From positions 1-37,776 of the forward strand of contig NZ_BAVS01000031.1 in assembly GCF_000521485.1 (NCBI RefSeq): a DNA stretch of 37,776 bases, read 5' to 3'. The notes under the pieces are model-generated. The model saw nothing but the letters and a program-made list of their open reading frames with translations, was not told the origin of the DNA and made no database searches. The position numbers and the translations under genes are program-made. This stretch comes from Gracilibacillus boraciitolerans JCM 21714. GTDB taxonomy: Bacteria; Bacillota; Bacilli; Bacillales; Amphibacillaceae. Of this stretch, positions 7,803-15,460 are shown piece after piece. How positions within the stretch are numbered: position 1 is the first letter of the stretch; every line of letters starts with the position of its first letter.

Positions 7803-8560
7803 ATGAATATACTTGTAGCTAGAAAAATCCATAAAAGCTATGGAAATAAATTCACGAGACAAGAGGTCTTAAAGGGAATTGATATTAGCATTAAAAAAGG
7901 GGAATTTGTTACGATCATGGGTGCTTCAGGATCTGGGAAAACCACTCTTCTAAATGTGTTATCAACGATTGACCGGGTAAGCCATGGTTCCTTAGAAATC
8001 GAAGGTGAGGAACTAACGAAAAGCAAAGAAAAGAAGCTCGCGGAATTTAGAAAGCATCATTTAGGGTTTATCTTTCAAGACTATAATTTACTTGATACGT
8101 TAACAGTAAAAGAAAATATCTTATTACCCCCCTCTCGATCTCAAATATTGCCAAAAAGGAAGCACTAAAGAAATTTCAAATGGTCGCAGCAGACCTTGGA
8201 ATTAAAGACATAGAGGATAAATATCCCAATGAAATATCAGGCGGCCAAAAACAAAGGACATCTGCGGCGAGAGCTTTCATTCACGAGCCAAGTATTATTT
8301 TTGCAGATGAGCCAACTGGTGCACTTGATTCAAAAGCAGCGTCTGACCTACTAGGTAAATTAAGCACTTTAAATGAAAAGCGAAAAGCAACCATAGTGAT
8401 GGTTACTCACGACCCTGTTGCAGCAAGCTACAGTAGCCGTGTTATTTTTATTAAAGATGGTCAAATCTATACCCAATTGAACAAAGGAGAAGAAAGCCGC
8501 AACACATTCTTAAAGGATATTATGAAGACACAAGGAGTTTTAGGTGGGGGTGCAAAATGA
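7803..8560 (+). CDS. yxdL: BceA/YxdL-type ABC transporter ATPase, module 2 (frameshifted)
   Basis: ATPase of the second peptide transporter: Walker [13 protein letters not shown]-loop [11 protein letters not shown], signature ISGGQKQR, Walker [13 protein letters not shown]-loop VTHD. The start at 7803 has GGAGG 8 nt upstream. The frame breaks at a six-C run (8127-8132); with four bases it reads [17 protein letters not shown] and continues into the second half, giving 251 aa, the usual size and equal to the module 1 protein. In the sequence as given the protein would stop at 8168, before the signature motif. The stop overlaps the yxdM start (ATGA). Confidence 0.87.
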
Positions 8561-10502
8561 GCATTAATCAGCTAATTTTCCGCAGCTTTCAAAAGAACGT
8601 AAAAAGCTATTATTTGTATGTGTTTGCTCTCGTCTTTAGTGCTGCCCTCTACTTTGCCTTCGTTACCTTGCAGTATGATCCTTTAATGGCCGAAGCATCG
8701 GGATCGACTAGAGGATTAGCAGCCATTAGGGCGGCTTCTGTACTTCTAATCGTTATTGTGACTGTGTTCCTGTTATATGCTAATAATCTATTTATCAAAA
8801 GACGCAGTAAAGAAATTGGTTTATTTCAACTTATAGGCATGACGAAAAACCGTATTTTCAAGATCCTCACTGCTGAAAACGTCATACTCTATTTTGGTTC
8901 ATTATTCATTGGAACGTTTATCGGTTTTGCCTTTTCGAAATTAATCGCCATGACCTTATTTAAAATAACGGGCGTGGATGCCGTTGCCTCTCTCTATTTT
9001 TCTGACGAGGCTTTCATCCAAACATTGCTCGTATTCGGTAGTATCTATATTTTGATCATGCTGATGAACTATCTTTTTATTAGGAACCAAAGCATTTTGT
9101 CACTATTTCATATTACTAGTAAAACAGAAAGCAGAGTAAGTAAGATTTCGATCATAGAAATCTTGATCGGGATTTTTGGGATTCTACTTATTTTAACTGG
9201 TTACTATGTATCGGCAAGACTTTTTGATGGGGGGGATTCCATGTCCGTAAACCACCTATTTTTAGCGATGATTTTTATTCTAGCGTCTGTTATCTTCGGA
9301 ACATATTTTTTCTACAAAGGTTCTGTACGCTTTATTACCAACCTGATAAGAAAAAATAAAGGTGGCTATTTAAACATCAATCAAGTGATGTCACTATCTT
9401 CCATCATGTTCCGCATGCGATCGAATGCGATGCTACTTACCATTATCACAACTGTGTCAGCACTAGCAATCGGCCTGCTATCCTTAAACTATATCTCCTA
9501 CTATTCAGCTGAGCGTAATGCTGAGAATATGGCACCGACTGATTTTGCATTTGTCACATCAGAGGATGCAGTAGCTTTTGGTGAGGTATTAAAGGAAAGC
9601 GGCATTAGCTACAGTGAACAAAGGATTGAAGTGCTTCGAGTGGAAATTGATATCAAAGAGATTACGAACAACGATATCGAGAACTTACAGTTTGACGTTG
9701 GCAAAATGAGAGTTGCGGTTATAAGTGACCTTTATGTTGAAGGCATTGATGTAAGTCAAGGTGAAACGTTATTTTCTGGATATAGTGATGCGCTTTTGAC
9801 ACTGTTAAACTTGAAAGATTCAGGAACAGTTACCTTTCACGGACTCACGGCAGCTTTCAATCAGGAGTATGTAGGCATATATAATGATAGTGTGCTGCCT
9901 CTCTATTTTACTGGCGGATTGCCTGCAGTGATTGTGAATGAAACGACATTCACTATGCTCGCTAATGACATGGACCCAGATATTCAGTTGAACTCATCTC
10001 TTTATATTGGCTTTACATTAGCTGATCGAGAAACCGTAGAAGCTGCTGATACACTTTTTCAAAGCATGCCATTCAGTCAAGATGAGGCAATAACTCCCAA
10101 TACTCGGTAGCGCTACAGCAAAAAATCAATATGGGCACTACGATGTTCAGTGTCGGCTTTCTCGGCCTCACCTTCTTAATAACTTCAGGTTGTATCCTCT
10201 ACTTTAAACAAGTAGAAGAAGGCGATGAAGAACAACCAAATTACAAAATTCTGCGAAAACTAGGCTTCACTCAAAACGATCTTCTACAAGGGATCCTAAG
10301 GAAGCAATTATTCAACTTCGGCATTCCGCTTGTTGTTGGACTTATGCACAGCTACTTTGCCGTCAAATCAGGCTGGTTCATTTTCGGGACAGAGTTATGG
10401 ACACCAATGCTTATTGTCATGGGATTGTACGCAGCACTGTACTCAGTTTTTGGCTTTCTGTCTGTGCTTCATTATAAGAAAGTGATTAAAATGTCGCTGT
10501 AA
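8557..10502 (+). CDS. yxdM: BceB/YxdM-type ABC transporter permease, module 2 (frameshifted)
   Basis: About 648 aa when joined: FtsX-like helices, a large extracellular domain at about residues 320-520, and three TM helices at the C-terminal end. The first frame stops at 10110; restoring one G at 10106-10107 (GG to GGG) gives [19 protein letters not shown] and continues to 10502. A seven-G run at 9229-9235 adds an apparent Gly (FDGGDS). The extracellular domain differs strongly from the module 1 permease, so the two transporters probably recognise different peptides; that is inference from family knowledge that this domain sets specificity. Confidence 0.87.
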
Positions 10503-10517
10503 AGGAGGTGAATTAGT

Positions 10518-10883
10518 TTGAAAAAAATAGTTAGTATTTTAGCTATATTCATGCTAGTAGCAGTATTACTTACTGCTTGTAACATTCAAAGAATAGGAAA
10601 AGACAATTTATATATAGAAGTGATAGAACCTACAGAGACTAAGGAAGATAGTTTGGATGGTGGAGAATTAATAACTAGATATATTTACAAACAAAAGGCA
10701 TTTGATGAAGAAGGAGAATCAGTAGATGTAGAATTCTCTGCGGGTAGAGAATTACGACAAGGTGCATATTTAATGCTCTATCTTAAGAGTAATGATGAAG
10801 TAACATCTTATGATGAAGTAACGTGGGACGACATCCCAAATGCTGCACAAGTCGAACTAGAAAATTATTATAGTGAAAATTAA
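10518..10883 (+). CDS. yxeA: YxeA-family (DUF1093) lipoprotein, module 2
   Basis: 121 aa starting TTG with AAAGGAGGTG upstream. The N terminus is a lipoprotein signal: hydrophobic segment followed by LLTAC, with Cys near residue 21. The rest has the YxeA pattern (LITRYIYKQKAFDEEGESV, VEFSAGRELRQGAYL). It lies 15 bp after yxdM and ends the module before a strong terminator. The lipid anchor contrasts with the TM anchor of the module 1 copy. Confidence 0.82.
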   Translation: MKKIVSILAIFMLVAVLLTACNIQRIGKDNLYIEVIEPTETKEDSLDGGELITRYIYKQKAFDEEGESVDVEFSAGRELRQGAYLMLYLKSNDEVTSYDEVTWDDIPNAAQVELENYYSEN

Positions 10884-10962
10884 TTTATTACTCAACTTTT
10901 CACTTGAAATTGAGTAAGTATAATCATTGACAGGAAAAACATTCCGTTACGTGTTTACCTGC

Positions 10963-11010
10963 AAAAAAGGATAGGAAAGCAGTGTTTCTATCTGCTTTCC
11001 TATCCTTTTC
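10963..11010 (+). terminator. strong terminator after the module 2 yxd operon
   Basis: AAAAGGATAGGAAAGCAG pairs perfectly over 18 bp with CTGCTTTCCTATCCTTTT around a short loop. A-rich and T-rich ends on both sides make it potentially bidirectional. Confidence 0.8.
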
Positions 11011-11097
11011 TATATCACAAAAACACTCCTCTTTCTTGGATCAACGCTCCCGTGAGCGATAATTCAATCTATTTATTTATACATTATAAGAATGGCC

Positions 11098-11289
11098 TCA
11101 GTAGTTTGTTAAAAGCACTCTCCCTTTGTTCTCTTTGGAAGATTCACCATCATTAGCGATTATTATATCCAGAAAGTCGAACATAGAACCGTCGAAGGAA
11201 ATCATTATTACTGAATCTCCATCATTATTATTTAGTTTAAGTGTATTCTCTAATTGAACATGTACAGTAAATATTTCTTCAAAATCCAT
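11098..11289 (-). CDS. 63-aa acidic hypothetical protein
   Basis: ATG at 11289 has AGGAGAG about 8 nt upstream. The product is acidic (MDFEEIFTVHVQLENTLKL, then NNNDGDSVIMISFDG) without TM segments or known motifs; it looks like a small soluble beta-rich domain. I do not recognise the family. The good SD and non-random composition support a real gene. It stands alone between the yxd terminator and a membrane-protein gene on the same strand. Confidence 0.5.
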   Translation of the reverse strand: MDFEEIFTVHVQLENTLKLNNNDGDSVIMISFDGSMFDFLDIIIANDGESSKENKGRVLLTNY

Positions 11290-11439
11290 TTTCCAACTCT
11301 CCTATACCCTGCGATACAAGCATGTATTATATCTGTAAAAATTATCTGAAATCCTGAAATGGTAGTTAATTATAAATGTCTGCTTACCTATAATCTTAGA
11401 TGAATACTTGTATTTTTCATTTAATGGAGTGACGCAAAT

Positions 11440-12116
11440 CTATATTTTTGGTATCCTTTCACAATATATCTTTTCCAAATGGATTTTAGTTAACGATAAT
11501 GTAAAGAGCAAAAATAGCTCAAATCCATTTGTCACCGCACAGCTTGGCAGGAAAGAAGACAAAGCACTGCCAAACACCATAATGACTGTTCCCAACAACA
11601 TCCATTTCCAATTTGTTTTCCTATATAAAATAAAGCCTCCAATTAACAGCACACAAGTAACCCCAATGATCATATATGGGGGGGGATGATTACTTGAAGA
11701 AGTTGATATGTATTGAAGAACCCCATTATCCATACTGGGTTTAGCTCTAATTGAACGACCACCAGAATTTCAATCACACTAAGCAGTAGTGCAACAAAGA
11801 CTGAGAGCCATTTTACAATATTGCTTTTCATCCAATTCACTTCTGCTAATTTTAAGATCCCATAAGTAAATAGTACTAAAGTTGGCGTAACCAATGCGTG
11901 TATCCAGTAGCGCCCTAAATTTAATATTTCCAGTAAATCACCTGTACCAACAAATCTCCCAACCGCTAGGATCAAATTGTCATATAATAAACCAATAATG
12001 ATAATATAGAGGAAACTTCGATACGTTAACTCTTTCTGTGATGACCTAAAAGTCCAAATAAATAGTATTATATAAGCAGTATGAGAAATTGTATCTTCAA
12101 CGTCTAAAAGTTGCAT
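11440..12116 (-). CDS. multi-pass membrane protein of unknown function (frameshifted)
   Basis: Two overlapping frames on the minus strand give one protein of about 225 aa with 6-7 TM helices (for example TAYIILFIWTF, WLSVFVALLLSVIEILVVVQ, GVTCVLLIGGFILY). The break is at an eight-base G/C run (11678-11685); with six (or three) bases the first frame continues into the second. No known motif is seen and I cannot name the family. The start ATG at 12116 has only a weak SD, so the true N terminus may lie elsewhere. Confidence 0.6.
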
Positions 12117-12157
12117 TCGCCTTATTAAAGTAAGGGGCGTTAGTTGAACAACTTGAA

Positions 12158-12204
12158 TAAAAAAACGGCAAGCATAGAAGTGAACTTCATATACTTGCTG
12201 TTAG
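12158..12204 (-). terminator. terminator after the retropepsin-like gene
   Basis: On the minus strand AACAGCAAGTATATGAAG pairs, with one or two mismatches, with a CTTCTATGCTTGCCGTT arm and is followed by seven T residues. It ends the 12587-12201 gene and overlaps its stop codon. Confidence 0.75.
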
Positions 12205-12587
12205 TTATTTGATTGAATTGTTAATTCATCGATATTTATAATTACTTTCAATTGTTGTAACAGATCCAATCCAATGATATCATCCAAATCAAAACCATAA
12301 TTCATTGCGCCAACTTCTAAAGCAAAATCTTCAGTTTGCATTACTCCAATTCTTACTGAATCAACCGTTTTTGAATACACAAATTCTGATCCTCCAACAC
12401 CAGTTATCCGATATATCATGTCATTTTCTTCTGCTACAATCCCTATTAACTCTGCTAAGTCTGTTGATACAACTGTATTTCCTGAGCCAGTATCGATTAA
12501 GACACGTTGTAAATGAAGTAATTTTCCTTTAAATGTTAGTTCCATATCTGTCAGCAATAAACCTTCTTCAATAATTAGTTTTTTCAC
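12201..12587 (-). CDS. retropepsin-like aspartic protease domain protein
   Basis: 128 aa with the single-domain aspartic protease signature: VLIDTGSGNTVVS (catalytic Asp near residue 32, DTGS motif), a flap-like region ITGVGGSEF, and DDIIGLDLLQQL near the C terminus corresponding to the hydrophobic-hydrophobic-Gly element. Such enzymes act as dimers. There is no signal peptide, so it is probably cytosolic. The start directly abuts the stop of the upstream 87-aa gene, so the two are translated as a unit. The substrate is unknown. Confidence 0.75.
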   Translation of the reverse strand: MKKLIIEEGLLLTDMELTFKGKLLHLQRVLIDTGSGNTVVSTDLAELIGIVAEENDMIYRITGVGGSEFVYSKTVDSVRIGVMQTEDFALEVGAMNYGFDLDDIIGLDLLQQLKVIINIDELTIQSNN

Positions 12588-12850
12588 TATCGCCTAACAC
12601 CTACCCATTTTTTCTCAATGATATTAGGCTTCTTACGGCTAGTATGAAGTACATATAGTTCCCGATTAGGTTCTTCTCGATGAATTTCTTGATAGGTTTT
12701 CATTGCCTCTGGGGGGGAATTAGAAAATTTCTTTAAAGGGGGGGCAATCTCATCTAAAATGCGCTCACTTTTCTCATTTGTATATGCTTGAACAGCTTCT
12801 ATCAATACCCATTGCTCCGGGAAAGCCTGGCATACATCCTCCCACTTCAT
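12587..12850 (-). CDS. 87-aa protein paired with the retropepsin-like protease
   Basis: Soluble protein beginning MKWEDVCQAFPEQWVLIEAV and ending with a YVLHTSRKKPNIIEKKW segment. I recall similar small proteins beside retropepsin-like genes in other Bacillaceae but cannot verify this here. SD GGAGGTGA lies about 8 nt before the ATG. Two seven-base G/C runs (around 12711-12717 and 12738-12744) each add a Pro; without them the segment reads IAPLKK and NSPEAM. Close coupling suggests the two proteins work together, for example as regulator, substrate or dimer partner. Confidence 0.65.
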   Translation of the reverse strand: MKWEDVCQAFPEQWVLIEAVQAYTNEKSERILDEIAPPLKKFSNSPPEAMKTYQEIHREEPNRELYVLHTSRKKPNIIEKKWVGVRR

Positions 12851-12891
12851 CCCGAGTCACCTCCATAAATATTTACTATATTATATCATGA

Positions 12892-13042
12892 TTAAGTAAA
12901 GTGTAATAGCACAGAAGATAGCAAATGCTTATCTCCACCAACGACAGTATCAAAATCCTTTTCATAGATACTAAATATCTCCTCGCCATATATTTCTCCA
13001 CCACCATAGTTTCTTAACCACCATTTATAAGAATTGGGTAAT
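12892..13042 (-). pseudogene. C-terminal fragment of an SMI1/KNR4 (SUKH)-like protein
   Basis: The minus strand reads SYKWWLRNYGGGEIYGEEIF, then SIYEKDFDTVVGGD, ending in a TAA at 12892-12894. The pattern of aromatic residues followed by YGGGE and GEEI is typical of SMI1/KNR4-type proteins, many of which are immunity proteins of toxin systems. Only about 47 codons remain, joined directly to an hsdR scrap, and no start is present. Family assignment is by eye. Confidence 0.5.
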
Positions 13043-13045
13043 TAT

Positions 13046-13140
13046 AAATGCAGTGCACCTTTTTCTACAAACCATGTGTTTGCAAAATCTTCTATCACAT
13101 TATTTTTTTCCTCAGTAAAAAATGCTCTTTTTATGATGAA
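13046..13140 (-). pseudogene. second copy of an hsdR C-terminal fragment
   Basis: This ~95-bp segment is nearly identical to 15655-15750 inside hsdR (shared ACCATGTGTTTGCAAAATC and TTATTTTTTTCCTC). Translated on the minus strand it gives KRAFFTEEKNNVIEDFANTW, against KRAFFTEEKNNAIDDFANTW in hsdR. It has diverged by several substitutions, so it is a relic of another hsdR gene or an old duplication. Confidence 0.8.
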
Positions 13141-13149
13141 AGAAAAGAA

Positions 13150-13868
13150 TCAAACTAGTTGTTTTTGATAATTGCGAGCAATAAGGATAATAACAATCAT
13201 CAAAATCGATAACCCAGCCAGCACAAACGCAACCGTTGTTGTCGTTGCATGATCCATCAAACTCCCTGTTATTAATGGAAAGAATATCCCACCCGCTCCA
13301 CCTGAGGCAATTAAAATACTCGTGATTTTATCCGTGCTTCCAGGTAACAAGGTTGTCGCATAGACAATCGCAATACCAAATACACCAGCCATCATTAATC
13401 CAATCAGTACTATTAACACATAGCTCAGCCACAGACTAGTTGCCAATCCTAATATAGCAATAAAAACAACCGTTCCTGTACAACAAAGGATCAGATAGCG
13501 AGCATATTGCATCCATTCAGCTAAATATCCCGCAGCTAAACGACCAACGACCATAGCTCCCCCCCAAAAAATCGTGACAGACAATGTTGCTAGAAAGGTA
13601 GCTGCTTCCACCTGGTTCACTAGAATAGCAGGCAAGAAATTCATCACACTGATTTCTAATCCAACATAAACAATGAAAAAGATCATAAATAAGACGCTGA
13701 AATCACCCCTGCGAAAAAGCCTACAGATTGGCTCGCAATGAGAATGCCACCTTCCGTGTAGCTTCGATCATAATAATCCAAAATCTCGGTCAAGATGGAG
13801 CCAAGAATAATGTGTGTAAAGCCAATAAGTAAGTATGTAAAAGACCCAATCCAAATTAAACGTTTCAT
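13150..13868 (-). pseudogene. MFS transporter with internal deletion
   Basis: The N-terminal 61 codons (MKRLIWIGSFTYLLIGFTHI, TM1-2) are followed by a stop at 13683-13685 and then a 178-codon frame carrying about six TM helices of the C-terminal half (NFLPAILVNQVEAATFL, LAAGYLAEWMQYARYL, and further). Together they give about 240 residues where a 12-TM transporter needs about 390, so TM3-6 are missing. This cannot be explained by homopolymer errors and is true decay. A seven-base run (13559-13565) adds a Gly as elsewhere. Substrate unknown. Confidence 0.75.
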
Positions 13869-14091
13869 ATATCCTCCTGCTGTTTATCCATTCTTATGCA
13901 TATTTAAATTTAACTATCAGAATAATTACTTTCGACATAGTTTATCCTATCATGAAAATCAATTTTTGTATGTTAAAGCTAATTCGTGAATTATTATTTC
14001 AATTGCTGCTTCAGTTGATTATTGAAAAAGCAATAGAAATAGTTCGAATCATTCAAGTTCTACTCCTATTTCTAATTAATAACTTTGAAGA
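13869..14091. other. AT-rich intergenic stretch
   Basis: Between the MFS remnant and the toxin locus I see no supported gene. A 95-codon frame on the plus strand (from 13952) runs through the toxin 3' region and hairpin, has no SD, and is considered spurious. An SD-like GGAGGA (about 13870-13876) belongs to the MFS start. Confidence 0.4.
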
Positions 14092-14121
14092 TTGTGACAA
14101 TTCTAACCCTTATGTTATAAT
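14092..14121 (+). promoter_or_regulatory. candidate promoter of the antisense antitoxin RNA
   Basis: TTGTGA (14092-14097), an 18-bp spacer and TATAAT (14116-14121) form a good sigma-A-type promoter pointing into the 3' part of the toxin transcript from the opposite strand. Confidence 0.55.
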
Positions 14122-14127
14122 TACAGT

Positions 14128-14265
14128 AAGAAATGAATATAATATAACCCGTAGCGGACACTACGGGTTATGGATAAACGGTTCCCTAGAGGATCGGCTA
14201 TCAAGTGTGATAGACCTCACCTACTACGTTTCAGGGTAAATAAAATAGGGAGGTCTATTTTCTGT
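14128..14265 (+). ncRNA. putative antisense antitoxin RNA (type I TA)
   Basis: Predicted from position only: it would start about 7 nt after the TATAAT at 14116-14121, run across the toxin terminator and 3' UTR, and end at AGACCTC (14212-14218) pairing with GAGGTCT (14250-14256), followed by ATTTTCTG. It would overlap the toxin mRNA 3' end including the stop codon, the arrangement known for txpA/ratA- and bsrG-type loci. No direct evidence of transcription. Confidence 0.4.
14145..14170 (-). terminator. terminator of the toxin transcript
   Basis: TAACCCGTAG and CTACGGGTTA are perfect 10-bp arms with a 6-nt loop, followed on the minus strand by TATTATATTCATTT. It lies about 85 bp after the toxin stop, giving a long structured 3' UTR. 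Confidence 0.65.
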
Positions 14266-14344
14266 TGATCAGTGACACCATCAAAGCGAGTAATGCAATC
14301 AAGAAGGTACCGAAACCAAATAGTACCATGAAACTTTCATACAT
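14255..14344 (-). CDS. holin-like type I toxin, 29 aa
   Basis: ATG at 14344 to TAG at 14255. The peptide begins MYESFMVLFGFGTFLIALLA and ends in INRK: a short N terminus with YESxM, one hydrophobic helix and a basic tail, the pattern of putative holin-like toxins (BsrG/TxpA/Hol_Tox type). These insert in the membrane and are held off by antisense RNA. The SD (GGGG-rich stretch about 12 nt upstream) is in a predicted hairpin with an upstream C-run. The flanks supply a terminator, an opposing promoter and a possible LexA-type box, together making a full type I toxin-antitoxin locus. Confidence 0.72.
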   Translation of the reverse strand: MYESFMVLFGFGTFLIALLALMVSLINRK

Positions 14345-14352
14345 GTTCGAAA

Positions 14353-14387
14353 GGCTACCCCCCCCTTTTCTATATGGGGGATTAGCC
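14353..14387 (-). promoter_or_regulatory. leader hairpin sequestering the toxin SD
   Basis: In the toxin mRNA leader GGCTA pairs with TAGCC and the adjacent CCCCC run pairs with the G-run that serves as SD (14353-14365 with 14376-14387 on the given strand). Translation would need opening of this stem. The G-run (eight bases) may be over-counted, but a four- or five-base run still pairs. Confidence 0.55.
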
Positions 14388-14419
14388 GACCTTTCCCTAA
14401 AAGAACGTTATCCTATTTT

Positions 14420-14451
14420 AGTATATCAAAATCATCACGAACGTTCGTTCT
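14420..14451 (-). promoter_or_regulatory. toxin promoter with possible LexA (SOS) box
   Basis: On the minus strand an extended -10 TGATATACT (core 14420-14425) gives a start about 70 nt before the toxin ATG. Upstream, at 14438-14451, CGAACGTTCGTTCT matches 12 of 14 positions of the Bacillus LexA consensus CGAACRNRYGTTYC as I recall it, over the -35 region. This suggests damage-inducible toxin expression; it is inference. Confidence 0.42.
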
Positions 14452-14561
14452 ATAATAGGAATAATTACTAATTTTAAACATCTCTTTCATCATGAAAGAA
14501 TTACACATCATTTTTTAATTGTTGGTCTCCCAATTCATTCTTTACTTGATGTACTCTAAGC

Positions 14562-14876
14562 CTAGTTCAAAGAGTTGGCTTCATATATGACTTTACCTTT
14601 TTTATTAATATGATCTTTTAAGTTTTCATTAGAGATTGTTTCATAGTGAATAAAATCAAAATAATAAGGTAGTGGATATTCCTCGTTCAGCAAATCAGAG
14701 ACCTTGCACAAAATTTCTGACGTAATGTCTTCTCCTTTTATTGCAATATCTATATCAGATCCTCTTTTGTAATTACCCATTGCTCGACTTCCGAAAATAA
14801 TTCCATATTCTATTTCTGCAAATTGCTCTAAGGCTTTATTTATATAACGTATATCACTTTCAAGTAGACCAAACAT
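14562..14876 (-). CDS. MNT-type nucleotidyltransferase (antitoxin of a HEPN/MNT pair)
   Basis: 104 aa with the minimal nucleotidyltransferase signature GSRAMGNYKRGSDIDIAI (Ser-Asp-x-Asp, residues about 29-46), and a third acidic position in YYFDFIHYE. Its start is 2 bp from the stop of the preceding HEPN gene. In HEPN/MNT systems the MNT protein neutralises the HEPN toxin, in studied cases by adding nucleotides to it. The homologous pair in Haemophilus is HI0073/HI0074. Confidence 0.85.
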   Translation of the reverse strand: MFGLLESDIRYINKALEQFAEIEYGIIFGSRAMGNYKRGSDIDIAIKGEDITSEILCKVSDLLNEEYPLPYYFDFIHYETISNENLKDHINKKGKVIYEANSLN

Positions 14877-14877
14877 A

Positions 14878-15288
14878 TTACCTTTCCTTTACTAATTTAT
14901 CATATAATTTTATCAATAATGGTAGAAATTTATTTTGTATCTCTATAACTAGTTGTTCTGCTAGCTCCTGATCATAAGTATGGGTTGTTAAATTTCGCTT
15001 GGATAGTGCCTCCATCCAAAGATGCCCATCTTCAATAATATCTATTTGGAACGCTTGCTTAATGGATTCTCTTGGACTTTTAGCAGGGTATCCCTCTGCT
15101 TCCAAATAATCCTTTAAAACTTTCCAAGCTAATTCAAATGTGGTTTCAAAGAATTGAATGATGCCTGCCCTTTCTAATTCAGTCGATATCGTTTCTTTTG
15201 AGTATTTTTCTAGGAGTTTGAAAGACTTTTCAAAGTTCTCAAATCTTTGTTTCCACCGAATATCCTTCATTTCATCCATGTATTTCAC
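14878..15288 (-). CDS. HI0074-family HEPN toxin / nucleotidyltransferase substrate-binding protein
   Basis: 136-aa all-helical protein: KDIRWKQRFENFEKSFKLLE, FELAWKVLKDYLEAEG and the conserved SPRESIKQAF. Residues RNLTTH (about 97-102) form the Rx4H motif of HEPN ribonucleases, so the active-site pair is intact. The SD region before 15288 is moderate (GGAGTG). With the MNT gene it forms a compact two-gene toxin-antitoxin operon beside the restriction system. The length is normal for HI0074-type proteins. Confidence 0.85.
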   Translation of the reverse strand: MKYMDEMKDIRWKQRFENFEKSFKLLEKYSKETISTELERAGIIQFFETTFELAWKVLKDYLEAEGYPAKSPRESIKQAFQIDIIEDGHLWMEALSKRNLTTHTYDQELAEQLVIEIQNKFLPLLIKLYDKLVKER

Positions 15289-15460
15289 TCCTAATCACGA
15301 TCTAATTTATACTTGTTTGAAACACGTCATATAAAGCGTCTCAACTCTTTAATCTATTATACAACATATATTGATTTTGACTAAATATAGCCATCCTCAA
15401 TTTTATTCATATCGCGTAGAATGAGATATTCTTTAGTTATTAGTGAACCAATAGACACTT

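Noticed and set aside
13952-14239. 95-codon plus-strand frame
   Set aside because: No SD, and it passes through the toxin terminator hairpin and antisense region.
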